A stretch of DNA of 19,779 bases from JBBINE01 sp037444025 (GTDB lineage Bacteria; Patescibacteriota; Minisyncoccia; UBA6257; HR35), in NCBI GenBank assembly GCA_037444025.1, contig JBBINE010000016.1:1-19779 (forward strand), given 5' to 3'. The position numbers and the translations under genes are program-made. The notes under the pieces are model-generated. The model searched no databases and was not told the origin of the DNA. It was given only the letters and a program-made list of their open reading frames with translations. Of the stretch, positions 8,036-14,360 are shown in pieces (the first letter of the stretch is position 1; each line of letters starts with the position of its first letter).

Positions 8036-8687
8036 TTATTTGATCTCAAAAACTAAATTCACTATTACTTTTATTTCTTGAGAACCTGATTCAATTTTTG
8101 GTACTATTGGCTGTTCTTCTACTCTTTTTCCTGATCTATATAAAGAAAATATTGTCTGAAGATAAGATTGTATTTCGTCAATAGCAACAACTTTCCTAAT
8201 TTAAATCATGCAACTTTTGCAATCATTTTTGCTCTTTCTTTTGCATCTAAAATAGCCTTTGTTCTTACTTCATCTTGAAGTTTTAATTGATCGTCAATAG
8301 TAAAATTTGGATCGAAAACATCGTTAGCACCATTTTCAACTACTACCTCCAAAATCTCTCCTACTTTATTTAGATCTCTTATTTTAACTTTAATAGTTTG
8401 ATTAATATAATAACCAATTATTTCTAATGGAGAACAAATCCCAACTTCGCAAGTAAAATATTTATATCTCGGCTAAATATTTATAATCCTGTTTGAATAT
8501 CTTTGCTATTTTATTTACCCACTTCTCTTTTAAAAATGATATAACTTTATTTGCTTTTCCACATTTTTTTTGAAGATCAGATAAATTTTTTCCTCCTTCA
8601 GTAATAATACCAACAAAAATTTTAACAATATCAGAAATAGCAACAACTTTATCTTATCCTTGAATTACAAAAGTTCTATTTGAACTA
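8036..8687 (-). pseudogene. SIMPL (DUF541) domain protein, decayed
   Basis: Minus-strand remnants of a SIMPL-domain exported protein, readable only by switching frames. The N-terminal part (TFVIQG-stop-DKVVAISDIVKIFVGI) has a TAA at 8656-8654 where the family has a coding residue. The middle part (YYINQTIKVKIRDLNKVGEI through AKERAKMIAKVA) is intact in another frame and stops at TGA 8208-8206. The end (VVAIDEIQSYLQTIF to IVNLVFEIK) is in a third frame and stops at 8038-8036. Two nonsense codons and at least two frame changes rule out a simple sequencing slip. The usual N-terminal membrane segment is missing where the sequence meets the recombinase remnant. SIMPL proteins are periplasmic or surface proteins of uncertain role. 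Confidence 0.75.
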
Positions 8688-8720
8688 TATTTTTCTTCGT
8701 ATAAAAAGCATAATCCTCCT

Positions 8721-9452
8721 GTTAAAAACACTTTTTGCAAAGAATGTGAGAGAAGATTTTCGTGGTATATAAAGAAAGGAATTTAGTATAGTAGGTGTGC
8801 TAATTATTATAACTGTCCTCAAAGTAAAAAACCCATTAAGTGGGAAAATTTAGATGAGGCTATTGCTAATGAGTTTGATGGCTTAAGTATTCCTGAAAAT
8901 GTTTTAGAAATTGTCAAAAATGCTTTGGTAGGTGCTCATAAAGATGAGATTGAGACTAGAAAAATTTTAGAAAGAGATTTAAAAACCAAAATTGAAAAGG
9001 TTAAAAATAAACTTGATATCCTTTATGAAGATAAACTTGAAAATTTGATAAGCGTGGAAGTTTATAAAGCTAAAAAAGAAGAATTTGAAAAGGAATTGGA
9101 GATTTTAAATAAACAGCTTGAGGAATCAGAAAAAACAAATTTAGATTACTTTGATTTGGGGGTTAATCTTTTAGAGTTATGTAAAAAGGCTAAAATTTTA
9201 TATGAAAATGCCACAGAAGAAGAAAAGAAAGAACTTACTGCTTTAGCTTTTGAAAGAATTTATATAAAGGACAAGGGGTTTTCTTTTGAATATACTCCTT
9301 GGTTCGCAATTTTAAAGAAACACTCCAGTCTTATTAAAGAAATTTGCGAACTGGAAAAAGATAAGAATTTAAGGGACAAAAATGAAATTTTCACAAAAGT
9401 TCGTTCGGGAATGCTCCGGGGGCAGGATTCGAACCTGCGACATCGCGGTTAA
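8721..9452 (+). pseudogene. C-terminal remnant of a large serine recombinase, reading into tRNA-Asn
   Basis: Large serine recombinases catalyse site-specific integration and excision. Only the C-terminal part remains: a zinc ribbon with CKEC (8736-8747) and CANYYNC (8796-8816), then a linker (KWENLDEAIANEF), a long coiled coil (about 8940-9140, rich in K/E/L heptads) and the distal helical region (ATEEEKKELTALAFERIYI). An in-frame TAG at 8784-8786 lies inside the zinc ribbon, and the resolvase catalytic domain is absent, so it is dead. The longest uninterrupted frame begins at 8925. The last residues (GMLRGQDSNLRHRG) are antisense to the tRNA-Asn 3' half, and the stop codon falls in its anticodon region. 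This fits an element that integrated at the tRNA gene, after which the deletion left only this end. Confidence 0.8.
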
Positions 9453-9485
9453 CAGCCGCGCGTTCTACCGCTGAACTACCCCGGA
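9414..9485 (-). tRNA. tRNA-Asn(GTT)
   Basis: A complete 72-nt cloverleaf on the minus strand. Acceptor TCCGGGG pairs perfectly with CCCCGGA. The D stem is GTTC/GAAC and the anticodon stem CGCGG/CCGCG, with loop CTGTTAA and anticodon GTT. The T arm is GCAGG-TTCGAAT-CCTGC and the discriminator is G. CCA is not encoded. A TATAAT lies about 40 nt upstream. Its 3' half is overlapped on the other strand by the end of the serine recombinase remnant, yet the tRNA itself is intact, as is usual after integration at a tRNA gene. Confidence 0.96.
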
Positions 9486-9535
9486 ATAAAGTTAAATTTT
9501 TTATTTTAGAGTGTGGCCTATTAATATTATAACAA

Positions 9536-9979
9536 TTATTTTTCAACAATATAAATTTCTAGATCTTCGAATTCTTCTCCTATATTTTTCAGAATTTCTC
9601 TTACTTTCTCTTTATCTAAACCAACTACCCCTGTTCCTAAAAGTGGAACTGCTATTGATTTAAATTTATTTTCTTTACAATAATTTAAGGTTTTTCTCCA
9701 AGCTTCTCCTAATTCTTTAAAAGTTATTTTTTTATTATTTTTATAATCAATTGTTGGAATATGAATTATTTTCTTTGCTTTCAAATTTCCTGCTGTTGTA
9801 ACTGCAAATTCTCCTATTAGAACAAAACCAATTTTTTTACTTTCTTCCATCAATTCTTTACCTGCTTTTTCAGCGATTGTTCTTGCTACCCCGCCTCCAT
9901 GAATAAGTTCAGTATTAGCAGCATTAACAATTATTTCAACCTCCATCTCTGTTAAATCTCCTTTAACAAAATTTATCAT
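9536..9979 (-). CDS. Macro-domain protein (ADP-ribose binding/deacylase type)
   Basis: 147-residue single macro domain, a little shorter than typical stand-alone members. The N-terminal ADP-ribose pocket is clear: KGDLTEMEVEIIVNAANTELIHGGGVARTIAEKAG, with the NAAN and GGGVA elements. The later phosphate loop PLLGTGVVGLD and the IIHIPT strand are also present. Such proteins bind ADP-ribose and may remove O-acetyl or protein-linked ADP-ribose; which of these applies cannot be read from the sequence. It is cytoplasmic. The ATG at 9979 opens directly on the domain (MINFVKGDLT), with no Shine-Dalgarno. It is divergent from the GH3 gene, with a 135-bp shared upstream region, and is followed by tRNA-Asn on the same strand. 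Confidence 0.9.
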   Translation of the reverse strand: MINFVKGDLTEMEVEIIVNAANTELIHGGGVARTIAEKAGKELMEESKKIGFVLIGEFAVTTAGNLKAKKIIHIPTIDYKNNKKITFKELGEAWRKTLNYCKENKFKSIAVPLLGTGVVGLDKEKVREILKNIGEEFEDLEIYIVEK

Positions 9980-10114
9980 TTAAGAAAAAAATATAAATTA
10001 AACTTTAACCAAACTTATAGTCGATATACCTCCAATTTCACCCCTATATTATAATTTTAATTTAAAATATTTGATATTAGATAATTAATATAATAATAAT
10101 TTTGTTAAATTTAT

Positions 10115-11119
10115 ATGAAAAAGATTCTGCTAATATTTTTACTTTTTTTATCAATTCATTCTGTATCAGCAAATTATGAAGAAACAGATTACAAAAAAAA
10201 ATTAGGTGGTTTACTAATTTTTAATGTTAACCCACAAGTAAAAGAAAAATTTTTAAAAGTAATTATTAACAAATATCACATAAGTAATTTTAATCTTATC
10301 GGACAATACAATAATAAAGAAGAAGTTTTAAGAATAATAAATATTATTAAAAATAATTCTCAACATAAAAATACTTTAATAGCTGTTGATCAAGAGGGCG
10401 TAGTTAACAGATTATTATTTCAAAAAACAAAACCTCAATCAGAAATAAATTTAAATAATGCTCAAAAAACAGCCTATATTACAGGAAAAATAATTAAAAA
10501 CCTTAACTTTAATATTAACTTTTCTCCAGTTTTAGATTTTACAACCAATACTAAAGACTATATATACAAAAGAACTTTCCAACAAAACAAAGAAAATACT
10601 ATTTTACTTGGAAAAAGAATGATAACAGGTTACCATAAAGCTAATATTATATCAGCACCAAAACATTTTCCCGGCTATGTTGGTTGTAATAAGGATCCTC
10701 ATTCTATAAAGTGTACTATTTTACTTAGTAAGCTAAAAGATTCAATAGAAGTTTTTGAGAAAGTATTAAAAGATAGTAAACCTAAAGCTTTAATGTTTGC
10801 TCATATTATTATTCCAGAAATTGACTCAGTGCCAATAACTAGATCTAAAAAATTTATAGAATGGTTTCAAGAAAATATTGATTTTAAAGGATTATATATT
10901 TCAGATAGTGTGGGTATGGGTTCGTATTTAGAAAAAAACAAAAATCCTGGAGAATTGGTTTTAGAATCCTTCAAAGCAGGTTATGATATGGTTATTCTAC
11001 CATCTAATTATAATTTTTCTTTAAAAATAATTGAATATTTATATAGCAAAACAGAAAATAGTGAATTCCAAAAAGCAATAGACAGAAGTTTCAATAAAAG
11101 AATTAAATTATTTCAATAA
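10115..11119 (+). CDS. Secreted glycoside hydrolase family 3 protein (beta-N-acetylhexosaminidase-like)
   Basis: 334 residues with an N-terminal signal peptide (KKILLIFLLFLSIHSVSA, likely cut after about residue 19), so it acts outside the cytoplasm. The GH3 barrel motifs appear in order: VDQEGVVNRL (91-100), NFSPVLDF (135-142), YIYKRTF (149-155), KHFPGYVG...DPH (183-196), ALMFAHIIIPEID (225-237) and YISDSVGM (261-268). D264 is the expected nucleophile and the DPH histidine the acid/base partner of NagZ-type enzymes. The canonical forms are KHFPGHG and SDDLSM, so the sequence is divergent. NagZ removes beta-linked GlcNAc from muropeptides, but NagZ itself is cytoplasmic. An extracellular role on cell-wall or environmental amino sugars is an inference. 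The gene ends inside a tandem duplication of its own 3' end. Confidence 0.82.
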   Translation: MKKILLIFLLFLSIHSVSANYEETDYKKKLGGLLIFNVNPQVKEKFLKVIINKYHISNFNLIGQYNNKEEVLRIINIIKNNSQHKNTLIAVDQEGVVNRLLFQKTKPQSEINLNNAQKTAYITGKIIKNLNFNINFSPVLDFTTNTKDYIYKRTFQQNKENTILLGKRMITGYHKANIISAPKHFPGYVGCNKDPHSIKCTILLSKLKDSIEVFEKVLKDSKPKALMFAHIIIPEIDSVPITRSKKFIEWFQENIDFKGLYISDSVGMGSYLEKNKNPGELVLESFKAGYDMVILPSNYNFSLKIIEYLYSKTENSEFQKAIDRSFNKRIKLFQ

Positions 11120-11153
11120 TTTTCAATAAAAGAATTAAAATTATTTCAATAAT
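11089..11153 (+). repeat. Tandem duplication of the GH3 gene 3' end
   Basis: Two adjacent copies of a 32/33-nt unit starting TTTCAATAAAAGAATTAAA: 11089-11120 and 11121-11153. They are identical except for one extra A in the second. Copy one encodes the last residues FNKRIKLFQ and the stop codon; copy two is untranslated. It is probably a recent slippage or replication duplication. Confidence 0.85.
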
Positions 11154-11182
11154 AGATTATTATAATTAATAAATTTTATTTT

Positions 11183-11842
11183 TTATTTTCCGTTAACCTT
11201 ATTTTTAAAATACAAAAAGCTTTCTCTTGGATTTTCTGAATTATAAATTGCACTCCCCATGGCAATATAATCTGGCTGGTATGATAAAATTTTTTCAAAA
11301 TTTTCTTTATTTACCCCACCATCGATTATTATCTTTAATTTTGAGAAAGTTTTTATGTTTAAAATTTTTTCTATATTTTCATAAGTTTTTTCTACAAATT
11401 TTTGGCCAGATTTTCCAGGATATACTCCTAAAATTAAAACTCCATCTATATATTTCAAATATTTTTCTATAAAAACAAATTCAATATTAGGTGGCCAGGA
11501 GATAAAAATCTGTTTTTTTGTTTTTTTACTAACTTTCAAAAGTCCATCCGGATTAGGAACTGCTTCAAGATGCAAAATAAATCTTTTTAAATTTTGTTTA
11601 TTCCATTTAATAATTTCCTGCGGCTTTAAATTGATCATTAAATGGAGATCAAACGTTATGTTAGTATCTATTCTATCTAAATCATAATGATTTTTCCATG
11701 TGTCATATCCCGTAAATTCTCTATCTGAAACATCAATATGAAAATGAGAGCTTAAGTCTTTCAATAAATCGATCTTATGTTTTATATCTTCAAAGTTTTG
11801 ACTATTGATTACTGGTATAATTTCTGTTTTCATAATTATCAA
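11183..11842 (-). CDS. rpe: Ribulose-phosphate 3-epimerase family protein
   Basis: 219-residue TIM barrel that should interconvert ribulose 5-phosphate and xylulose 5-phosphate. All four metal/catalytic positions of the family are visible: H35 and D37 in HFHIDVSD, H67 in DLHLM, and D174 in IIIDGGV. The phosphate-binding signature GVYPGKSGQKF and the C-terminal DYIAMGSAIY strand are also present. The family motif HIDVMDGxFVPN is altered to HIDVSDREFTGY, so the protein is divergent. The longest frame starts at TTG 11842, with AGGAGGA 10 nt upstream; the ATG three codons later (MKTEIIP) matches family N-termini better. This is one of the few good Shine-Dalgarno sequences in the window. It overlaps the end of rpiB by about 41 bp (32 bp from the ATG), implying coupled translation. 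Confidence 0.85.
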   Translation of the reverse strand: MIIMKTEIIPVINSQNFEDIKHKIDLLKDLSSHFHIDVSDREFTGYDTWKNHYDLDRIDTNITFDLHLMINLKPQEIIKWNKQNLKRFILHLEAVPNPDGLLKVSKKTKKQIFISWPPNIEFVFIEKYLKYIDGVLILGVYPGKSGQKFVEKTYENIEKILNIKTFSKLKIIIDGGVNKENFEKILSYQPDYIAMGSAIYNSENPRESFLYFKNKVNGK

Positions 11843-12263
11843 CTTTTTTTATCCTCCTTAAGTATTTTTCTTCGTTTTTAAATTGAGTTTCTAAAAAAAT
11901 TTTTACCATTGCCCATGCATCTTCTTTTAATAAAAAGTCACTTGCTAAACACAAAACATTAATATCATCATCCTCTCTAGCTTTTTTTACCATCTCCGAA
12001 TTCATACCTAAAACTCCTCTTATTCCTTTAACTTTATTTACTGAGAAACACACACCTGCACCAGAACCACAAATTAACACTCCTAAACTACCTTTACTTT
12101 CAGAAACCTTTTCCCCAACCATAAAAGCAAAATCAGGATAATCATCACTGGGATCATATTCAAAATTACCTAAATCTTCATAATTTATATTATTCTCTCT
12201 TAACTTATTTTTTAAAAATTCCTTTAATTCGAAACCTTTATGATCTGCTCCTATATAGATCAT
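11802..12263 (-). CDS. rpiB: Ribose-5-phosphate isomerase B (RpiB/LacAB family)
   Basis: 153-residue RpiB-type isomerase linking ribulose 5-phosphate and ribose 5-phosphate; it pairs with the overlapping rpe. Motifs seen: IGADHKGFELK (4-14), DYPDFA (41-46), GVLICGSGAG (61-70) with the catalytic cysteine C65, and NKVKGIRG (76-83). The family position usually HND in the EHNDANVL segment reads DDD here (REDDDINVL, 97-104), so the histidine thought to help open the sugar ring is replaced by aspartate. The start ATG 12263 has TATAAT (12275-12270) exactly 6 nt upstream and no Shine-Dalgarno, suggesting a leaderless message. The basic C-terminal tail (YLRRIKKVDNYENRNYTSNQ) lies in the overlap with rpe. 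Confidence 0.92.
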   Translation of the reverse strand: MIYIGADHKGFELKEFLKNKLRENNINYEDLGNFEYDPSDDYPDFAFMVGEKVSESKGSLGVLICGSGAGVCFSVNKVKGIRGVLGMNSEMVKKAREDDDINVLCLASDFLLKEDAWAMVKIFLETQFKNEEKYLRRIKKVDNYENRNYTSNQ

Positions 12264-12269
12264 TAACTA

Positions 12270-12275
12270 ATTATA
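12270..12275 (-). promoter_or_regulatory. -10 box directly before rpiB
   Basis: A perfect TATAAT on the minus strand, with 6 nt (TAGTTA) before the ATG. No convincing -35 is found at 16-18 nt. If used, it would give a leaderless rpiB-rpe mRNA. Confidence 0.4.
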
Positions 12276-12302
12276 AATAATCTTTTTTTTATTTAAGTGC
12301 AA

Positions 12303-12857
12303 TTACTCACTAAAATATTTCTTTTTCAGAAAGTTGGTAAATGCTTTCATTTCTTTTCTGTACCTTTCAAGATTCTTTTTTAAAGGTTCAGCATCTAATT
12401 TCTCACTTATTATTTCTCTGTCTTTTTCTATTGTTTCCTTACTCTGAAGTCTAAAATCACCATATGTCCATTCATAAAGACAAAGTTTAAAACCTTCTTC
12501 AACGTTTCTTTTACTATAAAACTCATCTAACAGTTTTTGTAATCTATTTATTTGTTCTAAGTTTTTATTTCTATATTCTTTTCTTTCTTCTTCGTTCATA
12601 TCATAAGGAAGTCTGAAACCAAATAATTCAGCTACGCTAAAATCAACCCATGGATGAGGAAGACCACGATCAAGATGTCCTTCACAAGATCCACTAGTTT
12701 TAAATCCAAGGGCCCATAGAAAAACTATGGTTTCTCTTATTCCTTTATCTATGGGCATTCCTAAACCATTAACAGTCCTGTTTACATCTCTTCTTATCTC
12801 TTCTAATCTTCCTATCTTCTCTAAACTAACTTCTTCATTATTTTTCTTTAATTCCAT
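12303..12857 (-). CDS. Conserved hypothetical protein with SCEGH motif
   Basis: 184 residues, soluble, highly charged and mainly helical. A compact conserved-looking core sits at residues 23-75: RDVNRTVNGLGMPIDKGIRE, then a helix, then GSCEGHLDRGLPHPWVDF. The latter has C58, E59, H61 and D63 in a pattern that suggests a metal or catalytic site. The C-terminal half (80-184) is a long helical, lysine/glutamate-rich region. I recall similar 'SCEGH..G...PWVD' proteins among hypothetical proteins of Patescibacteria, but know no function for them. There is no signal peptide or membrane segment. It sits 39 bp upstream of rpiB on the same strand and 119 bp after the PCC-domain gene. The start at ATG 12857 lacks a Shine-Dalgarno. 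Confidence 0.65.
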   Translation of the reverse strand: MELKKNNEEVSLEKIGRLEEIRRDVNRTVNGLGMPIDKGIRETIVFLWALGFKTSGSCEGHLDRGLPHPWVDFSVAELFGFRLPYDMNEEERKEYRNKNLEQINRLQKLLDEFYSKRNVEEGFKLCLYEWTYGDFRLQSKETIEKDREIISEKLDAEPLKKNLERYRKEMKAFTNFLKKKYFSE

Positions 12858-12976
12858 GTTTAAATTAAGGTTCGTTTATGTAATTATAATAATATAAATA
12901 AAATAACTTAAAAAATAAACTCTTCTAATCTATCTATATATAAGCTAAATAATAAAGGGTCTTAAATTTCTGTGGT

Positions 12977-13396
12977 TTAAGAAATTAAATAAAGTCTAGT
13001 TAATTCATTAAATTTTCTTTTAATCTTTTTATTAGAGGCAAAAAATAGAAGTTCGCAGGTTGGAAAGATAATTGCTGATTTAAGATGTCCTCCAAAAGAT
13101 TTTAATTTTTTATCTGATAAAGAAGCGTGAATATGAAGATAAAGTTTATTTTCTTTAATTGTTAAATTTCCAATAATTGAAGTAATTTCCATTTGATTTT
13201 TTATTTTCTTCCAATCATAATCCCTTGTTTTTTCACTATATCTTCCAATTTCAAAATAATTCCCTGCCCCAATCCCAAAGAAAAAGCCGAAATTAATTTT
13301 ATACTTCTTTGCAAAATTTAAAATTGATTGAAAAATTTCTTCGTTGGGTTCTGCTTTTAAAAGATAAATATCTTTATTCAATCTTTTTGCAATCAT
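12977..13396 (-). CDS. PCC domain (DUF296) protein
   Basis: 139 residues forming one PCC domain, a small alpha/beta trimer-forming fold found in prokaryotic stand-alone proteins and plant AT-hook factors. Recognisable elements are GFFFGIGAGNYFEIGRYSEK (36-55), then ITSIIGNLTIKENKLYLHIHASLSD, with the histidines typical of the domain, then SFGGHLKSAIIFPTCELLFF. The LHxHxxLSD...GGHL pattern is diagnostic. Prokaryotic members are often annotated as DNA-binding, but evidence for this is limited, and there is no AT-hook here. It lies 37 bp downstream of the FAD oxidoreductase on the same strand, so it may belong to the GCS2-oxidoreductase operon. Confidence 0.88.
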   Translation of the reverse strand: MIAKRLNKDIYLLKAEPNEEIFQSILNFAKKYKINFGFFFGIGAGNYFEIGRYSEKTRDYDWKKIKNQMEITSIIGNLTIKENKLYLHIHASLSDKKLKSFGGHLKSAIIFPTCELLFFASNKKIKRKFNELTRLYLIS

Positions 13397-13433
13397 TATT
13401 AAAAATTATTTATTATCTTATTAATATAGTATC

Positions 13434-14360
13434 CTAATTATTTAACAATCTTTCTTTTAAAGTTCTTCCAATATAAGCACAAGATCTTACTGCGCTTCCA
13501 CAATTTGCAATTATTATTTGATTATCAATTTCTACTGTTTTCAATTTTTTATTTTCTGCATCAAATCCCCATAAAATATTCTCTACATTAGCTTTTTCTA
13601 GAAAAGGAAATATTTTTAAAACACCAGCTTCTTTTAATTTTCTAAAATAATTAGTTCCCTCAAATTTATTATCTTCCTCGACTATATCTTCTTGCCCTAA
13701 AACAAATTTATAGTCATTACCAATCTTTTTAATAAAAACATAAACTACACCACCATTAATCTTATCTGTTATATGAGGAAAATTTTTCTGTTCTTCCTTT
13801 AAAACTAAATCGAAAACAAAAAGTTGTCTTTTTTTAAATTCAATATCTATATCTGGAAAAAACTTCTTAACAGAATATCCTATTGCTAATAAAACTTTTT
13901 CAGCTTCAAATATTCCGTTATTCGTCACAAAAACATATCTATTTTCAACTTTTTCTATTTTCTCTAAATATGTATTATCAAAAACCTCTTTCCCTTCTTT
14001 TTTACCTTCTTTCAAAAAATAATTTATAAGTTTAGTTCCGCTTATATTAAGAGATGGCACCATTATTCCTTTGTTTAAGAAAACATAATAATCTTCGATT
14101 AAAGATAAATCAACTTTATCTTTTATGCTTTTTATAAAATCTGCAGTCTTCTTTGTTGCTTTTCCAACTTCTTCATCTTCAAAATACCATCTTACAGATC
14201 CACCAGCATAAAGATAAGTTGCGATATGTTCTTTATCTTCATTTAAAGGCTCAGGTCTTATTAAGGCTATTTTTTTGTTTGAATCTTTGAGAAAATAAAA
14301 AGTACTTGCACCAATAGGCCCTCCCCCTATTATTAAAATATCATATTTGTAAGTTTTCAT
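13434..14360 (-). CDS. FAD-dependent oxidoreductase, DAO (amino-acid oxidase/dehydrogenase) family
   Basis: 308 residues. The N-terminal dinucleotide-binding motif is complete (DILIIGGGPIGAS; G12, G14, G17). Residues about 130-175 complete the FAD domain (FEAEKVLLAIGYSVKKFFP, the second conserved strand). The C-terminal IIIANCGSAVRSCAYIGRTL is the usual FAD-contacting end. The middle part is the substrate domain. The size is somewhat short for DadA/ThiO enzymes, and the substrate is unknown; DAO enzymes oxidise amine or N-methyl groups. The start ATG at 14360 overlaps the end of the upstream GCS2-family gene by 20 bp, a strong sign of coupled expression and a shared pathway. The PCC gene follows at 37 bp. 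Confidence 0.82.
   Translation of the reverse strand: MKTYKYDILIIGGGPIGASTFYFLKDSNKKIALIRPEPLNEDKEHIATYLYAGGSVRWYFEDEEVGKATKKTADFIKSIKDKVDLSLIEDYYVFLNKGIMVPSLNISGTKLINYFLKEGKKEGKEVFDNTYLEKIEKVENRYVFVTNNGIFEAEKVLLAIGYSVKKFFPDIDIEFKKRQLFVFDLVLKEEQKNFPHITDKINGGVVYVFIKKIGNDYKFVLGQEDIVEEDNKFEGTNYFRKLKEAGVLKIFPFLEKANVENILWGFDAENKKLKTVEIDNQIIIANCGSAVRSCAYIGRTLKERLLNN

Larger units (their letters stand above)
8036..9452. mobile_element. Decayed integrated-element scar between two tRNA genes
   Basis: The segment bounded by tRNA-Ala on the left and tRNA-Asn on the right holds only broken genes: the SIMPL pseudogene and the serine recombinase tail, pointing away from each other from a junction near 8690-8720. 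The right boundary is the 3' half of tRNA-Asn, into which the recombinase frame runs. No repeat of the tRNA 3' end is found at the left side, so the left boundary is not defined, and the SIMPL gene may be host DNA. Confidence 0.45.

Noticed and set aside
8206..8208. TGA where SIMPL proteins usually have glycine, hinting at UGA-glycine recoding as in Gracilibacteria/SR1
   Set aside because: No other gene in the window has an internal TGA, glycine is encoded by GGN throughout, and TGA ends the GCS2 and photolyase genes. The same SIMPL remnant also has a TAA and frame changes, so it is simply a pseudogene.
9411..9452. Peptide end GQDSNLRHRG as part of a functional recombinase
   Set aside because: This is the well-known translation of a tRNA gene's antisense strand. 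It reflects the integration site, not a conserved protein domain.
12961..12981. CTTAAA...TTTAAG hairpin at the end of the PCC gene as a terminator
   Set aside because: The stem is all A/T except one pair, overlaps the coding end, and has no T-run on the minus strand directly after it.
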